Source: Candidatus Pacebacteria bacterium CG10_big_fil_rev_8_21_14_0_10_56_10 (lineage in GTDB: Bacteria; Patescibacteriota; Microgenomatia; UBA1400; PJMF01). From it: a stretch of 40,338 nucleotides of DNA. Positions 8,567 to 17,715 of this stretch are shown in pieces. Numbering within the stretch: the stretch's first letter is position 1; each line of letters starts with the position of its first letter. Location: the NCBI GenBank assembly GCA_002772645.1, contig PFDK01000010.1, forward strand, positions 1 through 40,338. Reading direction: 5' to 3'. Under the pieces are notes generated by a model. That model was not told the DNA's origin. It saw only the letters and a program-made list of their open reading frames with translations, and ran no database searches. Position numbers and translations under genes: made by a program.

Positions 8567-10375
8567 ATGCCAAGTACTATTCAAGACTTACCGACTGTCG
8601 CTACCGACTGGCTTGCCAAGCGTGGTCGGGGCCAACGGGGCCAAGCGCGCTTGGTTTGGTTGGCGTCAGGCTTGATCATCCTGCTGGCGGTGGTGTTAAG
8701 AACTTGGCGATTTGGCAGTGTGCCGACCTCACTGTATTGGGACGAGATGGCGATACTGGTTGACGCCAAGTCGGTCGCCCAATCAGGTTTAGACATGCAC
8801 GGCAATCACTGGCTGCAGACAATCTTTCCTTCCTACGGTGACTTTAAACTGCCTGTCCAGATTTGGTTGACAGCCCTGGTGGTCAAACTGGTCGGTCCGG
8901 TCCACTGGGCGGTTCGGCTGCCGAGCTTGGTGGCGGGCTTAGCCACGGTGGTGTTGGCTGGGGTACTGACAGAGCAGTTGCTCAAGCTCAGCCGCTTCCA
9001 GAGCCGCGCTCTGGCGCAGTCTGGTCGGTTCCTGGGTGTGGCTCGGTTGTTTGCCATGCTGGCAGTGGCGATCAGCCCGTGGAGCATTACCTTTTCTAGG
9101 ACAGGATTTGAAGGCCATCTCGGTCAGTTTTGGCTGGCTTTGTCAGTCTGGGCAATGCTCAAGTCATCACAGCGTTGGTGGTGGGGAGCAGTAGCCGGGG
9201 TACTGGGAGCGCTGGCCACCTACAGTTACTTTTCGGTTCGCTTTGTATGGCCGGGTGTACTGCTGGTAGTGATGGCAGTACTGATCTGGCGGCAGCTCAG
9301 TGATGCTACTGCCGGACTCTCTCTGTCGGCCCTGGGGCGAAAGGGGACGACGCTCATCCTGGTGCCGACGGCGGTGTTCTTGGCGTTGTTGGTGCCGATG
9401 CTGCGGTCACCTTGGTACCAACCCAGTAATCAGTTTAGGCTGTCTACTCCGTCGGTCCTCAACGCTAATTACGCTGTCAGCTCAAATCAGTTACGCGAGC
9501 TGGCCGGTAACACTTTTGTTGACCGGTTGATTTTCCACCGTCACTGGTTACTGCTCAGATCACTGCTGGAAAACGTAGCCGACCACCTGGACGCTTCCTA
9601 TCTGTTCTTGACTGGCGACGACAACTTGCGCCACGGTACGGGCCAACACGGTCTACACTTGGCAGTGATGTTGCCATTTTTACTGGCTGGCTTGTACTAC
9701 TTGGGCCGATATTACCGGCCAGCCTTGGTAATTCTGATGAGTTGGTGGGCTTGGTCGCTGCTGCCGGCCTCAGTGCCGCTGGATACACCTCACGCCCTGC
9801 GCTCTCTCAACGCCCTGGTGCCAACCAGTTTGATCATTGCCGCCGGACTAGCCGCATCGCTTGAGTACTTGCGTCATCGTCGCGGTCGATGTTTTTTAGG
9901 GTGGTCACAGTTGACGCTGGTTGCGGTTACGGCAGCCATCGCCTTGTCAGTCTGGCAATTCAGCTGGTTTTACTTTGGGCCGTACCCGGTGCTGTCTGGC
10001 AAGTGGTGGCAGGGTGGTTACAACCGGTTGGCTGTGGCGGCAGTGGAGCGCCGCCGCCAGGTTGACCACGTGGTGGTGATCGAGTTTGACGACCGGTTCC
10101 ATTTATGGTTGATGGCTCAGGATGCTTTCACTGCCAGGGATTTCCACAGTTGGGAGTCTCAAAACTTTAAGTTCCGCCGCTTCGACAACATTATTATTGA
10201 TGAGATCAAAGTTGTAGACGATTATCTAGATAAGTCCAACAGCTTGGTGGTGATAGGGCTGTCTCAGCAAGTGGAAAAGATGCTCCGGGACGACTTTAGG
10301 ATTGAACATCAGGAAATTATTGACGATATCCCAGGACAGCAGCCACTTCAAGTGGTTACACTCATAAAAAGATAA
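8567..10375 (+). CDS. GT39/ArnT-like GT-C membrane glycosyltransferase
   Basis: Third of the tandem GT39-like genes. Seen: N-terminal helix (LVWLASGLIILLAVVLRTW), canonical first-loop DE in SLYWDEMAILVDAKS (D59-E60), then FPSYGDFKLPVQIWLTAL and WAVRLPSLVAGL, about ten more membrane segments, and a soluble C-terminal domain ending in QPLQVVTLIKR. It probably transfers a sugar from a polyprenyl-phosphate donor to an extracytoplasmic acceptor, by family analogy. It follows its paralogue by 19 bases and is the last gene of the first plus-strand block; a terminator-like hairpin lies about 95 bases downstream. Confidence 0.85.
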   Translation: MPSTIQDLPTVATDWLAKRGRGQRGQARLVWLASGLIILLAVVLRTWRFGSVPTSLYWDEMAILVDAKSVAQSGLDMHGNHWLQTIFPSYGDFKLPVQIWLTALVVKLVGPVHWAVRLPSLVAGLATVVLAGVLTEQLLKLSRFQSRALAQSGRFLGVARLFAMLAVAISPWSITFSRTGFEGHLGQFWLALSVWAMLKSSQRWWWGAVAGVLGALATYSYFSVRFVWPGVLLVVMAVLIWRQLSDATAGLSLSALGRKGTTLILVPTAVFLALLVPMLRSPWYQPSNQFRLSTPSVLNANYAVSSNQLRELAGNTFVDRLIFHRHWLLLRSLLENVADHLDASYLFLTGDDNLRHGTGQHGLHLAVMLPFLLAGLYYLGRYYRPALVILMSWWAWSLLPASVPLDTPHALRSLNALVPTSLIIAAGLAASLEYLRHRRGRCFLGWSQLTLVAVTAAIALSVWQFSWFYFGPYPVLSGKWWQGGYNRLAVAAVERRRQVDHVVVIEFDDRFHLWLMAQDAFTARDFHSWESQNFKFRRFDNIIIDEIKVVDDYLDKSNSLVVIGLSQQVEKMLRDDFRIEHQEIIDDIPGQQPLQVVTLIKR

Positions 10376-10385
10376 CACTCTAAGG

Positions 10386-10391
10386 TACAAT
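10386..10391 (+). promoter_or_regulatory. Possible -10 element between GT39 block and AAA+ gene
   Basis: TACAAT matches five of six bases of the -10 consensus, 11 bases after the GT39 stop codon. No convincing -35 box lies 16-18 bases upstream. If real, it would give an AAA+ transcript with a leader of about 115 bases that contains the hairpin at 10469-10493, which could then act as an attenuator. Speculative. Confidence 0.2.
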
Positions 10392-10468
10392 AGGGTGGTT
10401 GTACGGTCCATCAAAACCAATTCGAACCTACCTTGTGAGGCTTGAAAGTGGATGGCACGATTTGAGCT

Positions 10469-10493
10469 TGCCCTTATTTGGAAGGGTATTTTT
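10469..10493 (+). terminator. Terminator-like hairpin before AAA+ gene
   Basis: TGCCCTT (10469-10475) pairs with AAGGGTA (10482-10488) across a six-base loop, giving a seven-pair stem with one G-T wobble. Five T residues follow at 10489-10493. This fits a weak intrinsic terminator for the three-gene GT39 run. It ends only 15 bases before the AAA+ start codon, so that gene needs a promoter overlapping the terminator tail, or readthrough. Confidence 0.45.
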
Positions 10494-10507
10494 ATACAAG
10501 AACAGGT

Positions 10508-12325
10508 ATGTCAAAAGCTGAACAATTGACAGGACAACCGCCGCCATCATCCTTAGAGCATGACTGGTTGGAAAGTGAGAATACCCACCGGGAACCACCG
10601 CTGCCAATAAATGGTTTACTATATCCTGTTGATTTGGATGACAGGCGGGTGGTTAAAGCTTTCGAGTCAGTAGTTGATAAAGTGATCTCGGAAGTAGGCG
10701 GACTACCAGCAAAAATTGAAACTGTTCAGGTGGACGACCCTCGCTCTGGCTTCCCGATTCCCAGAATAGTGATTGGTTTTAGGGTAGACGAACTCGATGC
10801 TGAGCAGCTGGCACAACTCGAGGAAGTTGCTGTACGGGTATATGGCGATGATGTCAGAGGAACAAAGACTAGGCAGGGAAAAGCGGCAAAAACTCACTTT
10901 TATCCAAAGCTAGATGCCGGGAGAGGAGAAAAGCCCTCTCTTGATTCCACGATTGGTTGGTACTTGGGAACAGAGACAGGCACTCCAAACAGATCGTATC
11001 TGGGAATTTTTGTGTACCGCCACATTGGTAAAACAGATATTGCCGCTGGTGTAGCGGCCCGCAAGGATGGTGACTGGTTTACTGAAAAAACGTTGACAGA
11101 CAACACTGGTCAGACCTATCAAGGCGGTTCGTATATTATTGAGATAAGAGAATCCGGCAAGTATACCGACCCGAACGGAGGAGTAGTAAACAGTGGTCTC
11201 TACCAAACTGATTTAGCTGAATTGGCCATCTACGTTTCAATGGTGTTGACTGGTAAAAAACTACCTCCGGTTCGTCCCGGGTTAACGTATCGAATTTATC
11301 ACCGGATGAACCAAATCGGATTAGGGCCGGACACTGAACTACCAGGTTTGGAACCGCAACTTCGCTTGGTAGAAAAAACAATGATCTTACCTTTGGCTAG
11401 CCCGGAGCTGACAGAAGCTTTGGGTGGTACGCCTAAATCTATGGGATTAATCGGTCAAGTTGGGACCGGGAAAACTCAAATTATTAAACACTTTTTAAGA
11501 CAAAACAATGGCATCATGATGGTGCCGGTAAGTGCTTATGATCTTGAAACAGAGCTACATAAAGCTATGGAGCGGAGGAGGATTCTACCCAGGGTGCGTG
11601 ACATAGCTGTCAAAGTTGAGAAACCCGTGGTGTTGGTCATAGAGGACCTAGAGTTTTTAGCCAACTCTGATAATGAAGCCAGCAATTTACTCCTGAATGA
11701 ATTGGCTGGAATTCACAACAGCGGTTACCGAGTGCTATGGACTACGAACCATCTAGAAAAAATTAATCCCCAATTACTAGAACCTGAAAGATTGGGAGGC
11801 GGACTGGTATTCTGCGGCCTGCCGACTGCGGCAGCACGAAAGTTAATCTTGGATCAACACCTAGTCGTGGCGAGCAGAACCAAAGAACTGCCGTTATTTA
11901 ACCAGGTAACGATTGGTGGTACATCCATTTCTTCTTCAGAAGCAAGGGACAAATTACTCCAAGCTCTGGCAGAGCTAACGGAGGGTTTCACTCCCCGGTT
12001 TTTAAAAGACATTGTAGTTGAGGCAATTGGTAATTTTATGCTTCGAATTTCTCTAGAAAAATGTCGTTTGGATGGTTTGACTGAGTTAGATTTAGAAGGT
12101 CAAGGTTTTAACGTAGGAGACTGGGACGAAGCACTTCAAAAAGTTCGTCGGTCTTACGATGTTGAAAGTCGTATCCGTGAAGACGAACGCTTAAGAAAAC
12201 TTACCCTGCCTGGGAGTGGAGGAAGTAGGAGCAAACTAGGATTTCCTCAAACAGCTGAAGGAAATGACGATGACGGGTCAACATTGGCAAGTCAGCTGCT
12301 GCGTGTTGCAGCTTCAGTTGACTAA
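10508..12325 (+). CDS. AAA+ ATPase with unassigned N-terminal domain
   Basis: A 605-residue protein. The C-terminal half is an AAA+ ATPase: Walker A GQVGTGKT near residue 315, Walker B VVLVIEDLEFL near 377, sensor-1-like LWTTNHLEKI near 410, and LLEPERLGGG near 425 in the place of the AAA second region with its arginine finger, followed by a lid helix. The first 300 residues are mixed alpha/beta and I do not recognise them. Start: the ORF track begins at a TTG (10478) inside the hairpin tail; the ATG at 10508 is more credible. Its GC content is clearly lower than its neighbours (some stretches near 30 percent against about 60 percent) with A/T-ending codons. It stands alone between two glycosyltransferase blocks. 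It could be an unfoldase or remodelling ATPase; no protease domain is visible. Confidence 0.75.
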   Translation: MSKAEQLTGQPPPSSLEHDWLESENTHREPPLPINGLLYPVDLDDRRVVKAFESVVDKVISEVGGLPAKIETVQVDDPRSGFPIPRIVIGFRVDELDAEQLAQLEEVAVRVYGDDVRGTKTRQGKAAKTHFYPKLDAGRGEKPSLDSTIGWYLGTETGTPNRSYLGIFVYRHIGKTDIAAGVAARKDGDWFTEKTLTDNTGQTYQGGSYIIEIRESGKYTDPNGGVVNSGLYQTDLAELAIYVSMVLTGKKLPPVRPGLTYRIYHRMNQIGLGPDTELPGLEPQLRLVEKTMILPLASPELTEALGGTPKSMGLIGQVGTGKTQIIKHFLRQNNGIMMVPVSAYDLETELHKAMERRRILPRVRDIAVKVEKPVVLVIEDLEFLANSDNEASNLLLNELAGIHNSGYRVLWTTNHLEKINPQLLEPERLGGGLVFCGLPTAAARKLILDQHLVVASRTKELPLFNQVTIGGTSISSSEARDKLLQALAELTEGFTPRFLKDIVVEAIGNFMLRISLEKCRLDGLTELDLEGQGFNVGDWDEALQKVRRSYDVESRIREDERLRKLTLPGSGGSRSKLGFPQTAEGNDDDGSTLASQLLRVAASVD

Positions 12326-12344
12326 ACTTTGAGTCGGCTATACT
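12318..12344 (+). promoter_or_regulatory. Candidate promoter for second GT block
   Basis: TTGACT (12318-12323) and TATACT (12339-12344) are each five of six to consensus, but the spacer is only 15 bases. They overlap the end of the AAA+ gene and would give a leader of about 45 bases before the ATG at 12397. Confidence 0.3.
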
Positions 12345-12396
12345 AAAGCCTAATGGATGAGTTTAAAGTACGATTGTTGAAATTTGTGTTAGGAAA

Positions 12397-14019
12397 ATGA
12401 TGGAGACTAGCCGCGTATTTTCTCCGCTCGTGATGCTAGTACTGATGGTAGTGCTAGGTGCTGGGCTGCGCTTTTATCGGTTGGGTAGTCTTCCATTGAT
12501 TCTCAACCGTGACGAGGCGGCCCTGGCTTACAACGCCGTCTTGCTTAATCAAACCGGTCTTGATGAGTGGCAGCGCAACTGGCCGCTGGCGCTGGAGTCC
12601 TTCGGTGACTTTAAGTTGGTAGGCTACCCGGCAGTGCTAGCGGGTGTGTTTGGGATACTTGAGCCGAGTGACTGGACAGTCAGGCTGCCGTCAGCGCTGG
12701 CCGGTATCAGCCTGATTGGGCTGACCTACCTACTGGGGCGCAGGCTAGGGCTTTACTGGCCTTATGCCTTACTGTGGTCACTGACGGTAGCCATCTCGCC
12801 AGTGTTTATGTTTTACTCGCGGATTGCTTTCGAGGCCAATCTGGCGCTAGCATTGATGGTGGCTAGCTTGGTGGTTTTTTTGTGGCCGTCTGCCAGCACC
12901 AACAAACGTCACTTGCTAGATGCCGCGGCGGCTGGGTTGTGGTTGATGGCTATGTTAACTTATAACGCCCCGCTGTTGTTAGCGCCATTCTTAATGTTGT
13001 CGCTGGTGCTGGTCAGAGGGGCTCGCCAGTTCAAGGCTTGGTTGGTGCCGGTAGTTCTGTTAACTGTGCTGGCCGGCGGCGTGTATGGGCTGCTGCGGCC
13101 CGTTACCGCTCAAAAGCAAGCGGTGACACTGCTGGGGGATGAAGCCGTTCAGTTGGAGTGGGCCGAGTATCGTTCCGGCCTGGCCAAGCCACTGCGGCCG
13201 TGGCTGGGCCAAAAGCTAGTGTTCGTCTTACCCAGATTGCTCAACAATACCCTCGGGTACGTTTCACCCGGCTTTTTAGTTACCAATGGTGGACAACACC
13301 CCTGGCACTCACTGCCCGGCCGAGGCCATTTGTACTGGCCCAGTTACTTACTGGGCTTGGGTGGAGCGGCGGTGGCGGGCTGGCGGCTGGTTAGCTGGCG
13401 GTGGACCGATCAGAGCTTAGGACATAAGCCTAGCCGTGCCCAGTTGCTGTGGATAGTGATGACGCCGGCGGCGATCTTGCCAGGGATCATCACTGTCGAT
13501 GCTCCGCACGCCACCAGGGCGTTGCTGTTCTTTGTGCTGCTGGCCGGTTGGAGCGCCTACGCTTTACAGGAATTGGCCGGTTGGCTGAAACAGTGGCGTC
13601 CCCAGTTGCCTTCCGCCCAGCTGGATCAACTGCTGGTTGGCGGCGCGGTGTTGGTGGTGCTGATCAGTTCTGTGGAGTACCTGCAGTCATACTTTACCCG
13701 TTTCGAGACTAGCCACCCGCCTTCGCTACAGATAGGATTTGACCGTCACCTTCGGCAAGTTGAGCAGCGCTATCCCGACGGGCCTATCGCCGTGGTTGAT
13801 AGTCAGGGCTTCCAGTACATTTTGACCGCTTGGTACTTGCGCTTACCACCTGATGAGTTCTTTGCGACGGTAGTTAAGCAGCAGCCAGACCAGATCGGTT
13901 TGCGCTATGGTGAAAGACTGGACCGCTACCACTTCATTGCTCATCCCGCTGACCGGAGTGAAGATGAGCGAGTTCTGGTTGAGTGGACCGGCCAAGAATG
14001 GCGCTCTCGGGTGCCGTAG
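12397..14019 (+). CDS. GT39/ArnT-like GT-C membrane glycosyltransferase
   Basis: A fourth GT39-like enzyme, closest in layout to the three at 5012-10375 but separated from them by the AAA+ gene. Seen: N-terminal helix (LVMLVLMVVLGAGLRFYRL), first-loop DE in LNRDEAALAYNAV (D39-E40), LESFGDFKLVGYPAV, WTVRLPSALAGIS, about ten further membrane segments, and a shorter soluble tail of about 110 residues. Two start codons are possible, ATG at 12397 and ATG at 12400; AGGA at 12391-12394 is spaced better for the second. Likely extracytoplasmic sugar transfer from a lipid-phosphate donor. Confidence 0.84.
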   Translation: MMETSRVFSPLVMLVLMVVLGAGLRFYRLGSLPLILNRDEAALAYNAVLLNQTGLDEWQRNWPLALESFGDFKLVGYPAVLAGVFGILEPSDWTVRLPSALAGISLIGLTYLLGRRLGLYWPYALLWSLTVAISPVFMFYSRIAFEANLALALMVASLVVFLWPSASTNKRHLLDAAAAGLWLMAMLTYNAPLLLAPFLMLSLVLVRGARQFKAWLVPVVLLTVLAGGVYGLLRPVTAQKQAVTLLGDEAVQLEWAEYRSGLAKPLRPWLGQKLVFVLPRLLNNTLGYVSPGFLVTNGGQHPWHSLPGRGHLYWPSYLLGLGGAAVAGWRLVSWRWTDQSLGHKPSRAQLLWIVMTPAAILPGIITVDAPHATRALLFFVLLAGWSAYALQELAGWLKQWRPQLPSAQLDQLLVGGAVLVVLISSVEYLQSYFTRFETSHPPSLQIGFDRHLRQVEQRYPDGPIAVVDSQGFQYILTAWYLRLPPDEFFATVVKQQPDQIGLRYGERLDRYHFIAHPADRSEDERVLVEWTGQEWRSRVP

Positions 14020-14115
14020 TGGCGCAAAATGGTGGTAAAGTAGGGGATAAGATGTGGCGAAGATGCACCCATATTTACAAAGTTAGTTATTACTTTATTT
14101 GGCCGTAAGTCTCGA

Positions 14116-14925
14116 ATGAAACCCCAAGTCTCGGTAGTGATGGCTACCCACAACGAAGCAGCCAACATTAAGCGATCGTTGAGTTCCGTACTAGGTATAG
14201 CTGAGGAAATTATCGTTGTCGATGGGCAGTCCAGCGACCGAACCGTGGAGCTGGCCCGCGGTTTGGGCGCCGAAGTGACCGTGGTCAGCAATAAAATCAA
14301 CTTCCACATCAACAAACAGCTAGCCATGGACAAGGCTACGGGTGAGCTAGTGCTCCAACTTGACGCCGACGAAGTTGTCGATGATCAGCTGGCCGCCTTC
14401 ATTCGCCACACGGCCAGTGATCGCTCTCGGCAACCGGCAGCTTGGTGGGTGAAGCGCCAGAACTTCTACTTAGGCAGTTGGTTGAGCAAGGGCGGCCAGT
14501 ACCCCGATCCGGTCATCCGGCTGTACCGGCGAGGCCGGGCCAAGCTTCCTCAACAGGACGTCCATGAGCAAATGGCAGTTGACGGGCAACTAGGCTGGGC
14601 CGATGGTCACCTGCTGCACTACAGCATGCCAAACCTGACGACGGCAATCACCAAGTTAAATACCTACACCAGTTTCATGGCTCGCCAGTACCACCAGGCT
14701 GGTTTAAGTGCCACTTTTTTCAACGGAGTAGTTGCCTTTACCATCCGGCCAGTGAGCACATTTGTTAGTCTCTACTGGCGCCACCGCGGCTACGTGGACG
14801 GAGTGGCCGGCCTAGTGTTCGCTTTGATGAGCGCTCTTCACCAGCCGATCGCTTTTTTGAAGCTGTGGGAACTAAGTCAACAGTCACCACAACAGAGTGC
14901 TAGCGGATTGCCCCAGCATGAGTAA
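14116..14925 (+). CDS. WaaE-like family 2 glycosyltransferase
   Basis: GT2 enzyme of the WaaE type. Seen: VSVVMATHNEAANIKRSL, EEIIVVDGQSSDRT, the metal motif LQLDADEVVDD near residue 90, KRQNFYLGSWLSKGGQYPDPVIRLYRR, and the QDVHEQM motif near residue 150. The C-terminus carries the family ending RHRGYVDGVAGLVFAL followed by FLKLWEL. It is preceded by 96 non-coding bases with no firm promoter. The next gene starts eight bases before its stop. Probably adds one sugar to a lipid-linked core in the cytoplasm. Confidence 0.87.
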   Translation: MKPQVSVVMATHNEAANIKRSLSSVLGIAEEIIVVDGQSSDRTVELARGLGAEVTVVSNKINFHINKQLAMDKATGELVLQLDADEVVDDQLAAFIRHTASDRSRQPAAWWVKRQNFYLGSWLSKGGQYPDPVIRLYRRGRAKLPQQDVHEQMAVDGQLGWADGHLLHYSMPNLTTAITKLNTYTSFMARQYHQAGLSATFFNGVVAFTIRPVSTFVSLYWRHRGYVDGVAGLVFALMSALHQPIAFLKLWELSQQSPQQSASGLPQHE

Positions 14926-15958
14926 ACCTCCCATTAGCGTTAAACTTGATACTTCGCCGCTGGGCAACGCCCACGCTCATCGCGGTATCGGTATCTATAC
15001 CCAGCTATTAGCCAACGGTCTCAAGCATCACTCGGCAGTTAAACTACTCACCGACGGTCGCCGCCCCGACATCATCCACTATCCATACTTTGATCTATAT
15101 TTTTCTACCTTGCCGCTGCGCCACTCGGTACCGAGCGTAGTGACTATCCATGATGTTATTCCGCTGCTCTTCCCGGAGCACTACCCGCCCGGGGTCAAAG
15201 GCTGGGGGCGTTACTTAAGACAGTGGCTGGCCCTGCGGCGGGTGGCGCTGGTTATCACCGACTCGGCCAGTTCCAAAATGGACATCGCCAGGCACTTAAA
15301 AGTCAGCGCCGAACACATTAGGGTCGTGCCGCTGGCCGCCAATCCGGATATTGTCGAACAGTCTCCTTCCCGCGTTGACACCGTCCGCCGCCGATACGGC
15401 ATTCCGCCCAGATACTTGTTGTACGTGGGCGACATCAACTACAACAAGAACATCCCCCAGTTAATTAAAGCCCTCAAGTACTTCGACGATAACATCACGC
15501 TGGTGTTATTTGGGAAGCACTTTGTGGCGCAAAATATACCTGAGTGGCAGGCCATCGAGCTGCAACTGGCGATGAGCAACGTTACCGAACAAGTGATCCT
15601 CGTCAACGACATCGGTGGCGACCGGCCGGACGACTTAGCTGCTTTGTACACCGGCGCGGCGGTCTACATCCAGCCGTCCTTAGCGGAGGGCTTTGGCTTA
15701 CCGGTGTTGGAGGCGATGCAGTGCCGCACACCGGTGGTCGCCAGCAACACTTCGGCTTTACCCGAGGTAGGCGGTGATCATGCCGTTTACGCCGACCCGT
15801 CGGCCGAACAACTGGCCGAGGCTATCAAGGACGTTCTTTCCTGGGGCACAACCCACCGAAACCAGTGGACGTTGGCTGCCAAAAGTTGGGCCAATAACTT
15901 TAGCTGGCCCAAAGTTGTAGAACAAACACTGGCGGTGTATCGGCAAGTATTGACATGA
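14918..15958 (+). CDS. Family 4 glycosyltransferase (GT-B)
   Basis: GT4 enzyme of the mannosyltransferase/MtfB-like type. I start it at the ATG at 14918, giving MSKPPISVKLDTSPLG, rather than at the GTG at 14897 in the ORF track; the overlap with the previous gene is then eight bases. Seen: RGIGIYTQLLANGL near residue 20, SVVTIHDVIPLLFPEHY, donor-domain start RYLLYVGDINYNKNIPQLI near residue 165, and the E-x7-E motif EGFGLPVLEAM near residue 257 followed by TPVVASNTSALPEVGGD. A cytoplasmic enzyme on a lipid-linked acceptor is expected. ATGA overlap with the next gene. Confidence 0.88.
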   Translation: MSKPPISVKLDTSPLGNAHAHRGIGIYTQLLANGLKHHSAVKLLTDGRRPDIIHYPYFDLYFSTLPLRHSVPSVVTIHDVIPLLFPEHYPPGVKGWGRYLRQWLALRRVALVITDSASSKMDIARHLKVSAEHIRVVPLAANPDIVEQSPSRVDTVRRRYGIPPRYLLYVGDINYNKNIPQLIKALKYFDDNITLVLFGKHFVAQNIPEWQAIELQLAMSNVTEQVILVNDIGGDRPDDLAALYTGAAVYIQPSLAEGFGLPVLEAMQCRTPVVASNTSALPEVGGDHAVYADPSAEQLAEAIKDVLSWGTTHRNQWTLAAKSWANNFSWPKVVEQTLAVYRQVLT

Positions 15959-17715
15959 CTAAGTATCTCGTTTCTGCCAGGCAGACGGGCCGGTCAGTCG
16001 CACATTTGGCAGGCCAGTTAAATTGGCGGTGGCTGGCGGCGGCACTGCTGATATCGGTGGTAGCGCTGCGAGCTTACTGGGTAAGTGGCATGCCCTTTAC
16101 CCACGATGGTGAAAATCACTTGGCCCGGTTTGCCAACTACAAGCTGGCGATCAGAGAAGGCCAGTTCCCTCCCCGGATCGCGCCCAGCTTGTTCAATCGC
16201 TACGGCTACCCGGTCTTTAACTACAACTATCCGTTGGCCAACATTTTAAGCGTCGGTCCGGGCTTTGCTAGGATCTCTTACCAAACAATCTTTAAAGTCC
16301 AAGTCTTGATGGCGGTGTCGCTGGGAGTATGGGCAACAGGCTGGTGGGTGGATCAGCTGCGCCGCGACTACGGTCCGGTCCGGCCGGCCGGTTGGTGGTC
16401 GACCAGCGCGGCGGCTCTGAGCTTGGTGAGCAGTCCGTACTTACTGTCGCTGGTGTTGTTCCGCGGCAACATTGGTGAAGTTTGGGGACTAATGCTGCTG
16501 CCAGTGATGTTCGGGTACGTCCACCGCGCTGGGCGACCACTGGGTTGGCTAAAGTGGCTGGGACTAGTTGGGGTGATGACAGCCTGGTTGTTGGCCCACA
16601 ACATCACCGTGCTGTTGGCCTCTCCGCTGTTGGCCAGCTACGTGGTCACGTGCTATCGCCGCCTGTCTGGTCAAGACTTCAAAAGAGCCTGGTTGAGGTT
16701 GGTCCGAGCTGGGACGGTGGCAGTAGCGCTGTCCGCTTGGTTCTGGCTACCGGCGGTGTTCGAGAAAGGCGAGGTAGTTCTCGGCAACGACAACTTGGTC
16801 CAGAACGCCGCCTACCATCTGCCGCGACTACAGCAGTTGATCAGCAGCCCAGTGGAGTTTGGTTTTTCTTATATTGGATCGGTAGACTCGCTCAGTTTTA
16901 GCCTGGGGCTGGCCCAGTGGCTGGTGTTGGGATTAGTCTTGGTGGCACTGATCCGGGCAGTCCGACCGGCTAAAACTCAGCCGCCGGCCCTGAGTATTGT
17001 TGGTTGGTGGGCAGCGTCGACCACCTTGCTCTTACTGTTGGCCCAGCTGCCGGCAGCCGGACCTGTTTGGGAGTACCTACCGCTGATTAAGTTCACCCAG
17101 TTCCCATGGAGGTTGACCGGATTGATAATGATCACTTTATTACCGCTGGTTGGCTGGGCCGCGGCGGCGCTGAGCACCAAGTTGAGGCTGGCGTTACTTG
17201 CTCTGCTGGTTGGCCAGTTTGTACTGCTCAGCGGCCAGCGGCCGGTAGACTACTTTACCAAAAACAACCAAGCGTACGAGGCGTTTGCCCAAAGCACTTC
17301 TACCAATAACGAAAACTTGCCGCGGACGTTTCGCTACAGTAACATCGCCGATTGGCAGCCAGCACCTAGCATTCTTGAAGGCAGCGCCAACGTGACAGTC
17401 GAGGAGTGGCGGACCCACCGCCACCGCTACTCGCTCGAAGCAGACGGACCGGTAGTGGTGACCGAACCGACGATGCGGTTTCTAGGCTGGCATACTCGGG
17501 TCGACGGTCAGCCGGTGGAGTACAGTGACTCACGGCAGATAGCCGGCAGGATAGCTTTCCAACTGCCGGCTGGCCGCCACACCGTAGAAAGCCGCTTTAC
17601 ACAGCGCACTCCAGCCAGGATGCTCGGCAATGGCGTTTCTGGGTTGGCAGTGGTTGGCGTAGGAGTAGTGACAGCTAGACGCTACCGAGAAGGGTCCCTG
17701 AGTGGTGACTGTTAG
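15955..17715 (+). CDS. PTPS-related/YfhO-like polytopic membrane protein
   Basis: A polytopic protein resembling the so-called 6-pyruvoyl-tetrahydropterin-synthase-related membrane family, which is GT-C-like despite its name. Seen: an N-terminal helix (WRWLAAALLISVVALRAYW), a first outer loop with THDGENHLARFANY (D51) and YPVFNYNYPLANIL, roughly ten membrane segments, and a C-terminal beta-rich domain of about 150 residues (VVVTEPTMRFLGWHTRVDG, AFQLPAGRHTVESRF) like the YfhO ending. A role in extracytoplasmic glycosylation is inferred from the fold and the neighbours. It starts on an ATGA overlap with the GT4 gene and overlaps the next gene by 14 bases. Confidence 0.7.
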   Translation: MTKYLVSARQTGRSVAHLAGQLNWRWLAAALLISVVALRAYWVSGMPFTHDGENHLARFANYKLAIREGQFPPRIAPSLFNRYGYPVFNYNYPLANILSVGPGFARISYQTIFKVQVLMAVSLGVWATGWWVDQLRRDYGPVRPAGWWSTSAAALSLVSSPYLLSLVLFRGNIGEVWGLMLLPVMFGYVHRAGRPLGWLKWLGLVGVMTAWLLAHNITVLLASPLLASYVVTCYRRLSGQDFKRAWLRLVRAGTVAVALSAWFWLPAVFEKGEVVLGNDNLVQNAAYHLPRLQQLISSPVEFGFSYIGSVDSLSFSLGLAQWLVLGLVLVALIRAVRPAKTQPPALSIVGWWAASTTLLLLLAQLPAAGPVWEYLPLIKFTQFPWRLTGLIMITLLPLVGWAAAALSTKLRLALLALLVGQFVLLSGQRPVDYFTKNNQAYEAFAQSTSTNNENLPRTFRYSNIADWQPAPSILEGSANVTVEEWRTHRHRYSLEADGPVVVTEPTMRFLGWHTRVDGQPVEYSDSRQIAGRIAFQLPAGRHTVESRFTQRTPARMLGNGVSGLAVVGVGVVTARRYREGSLSGDC

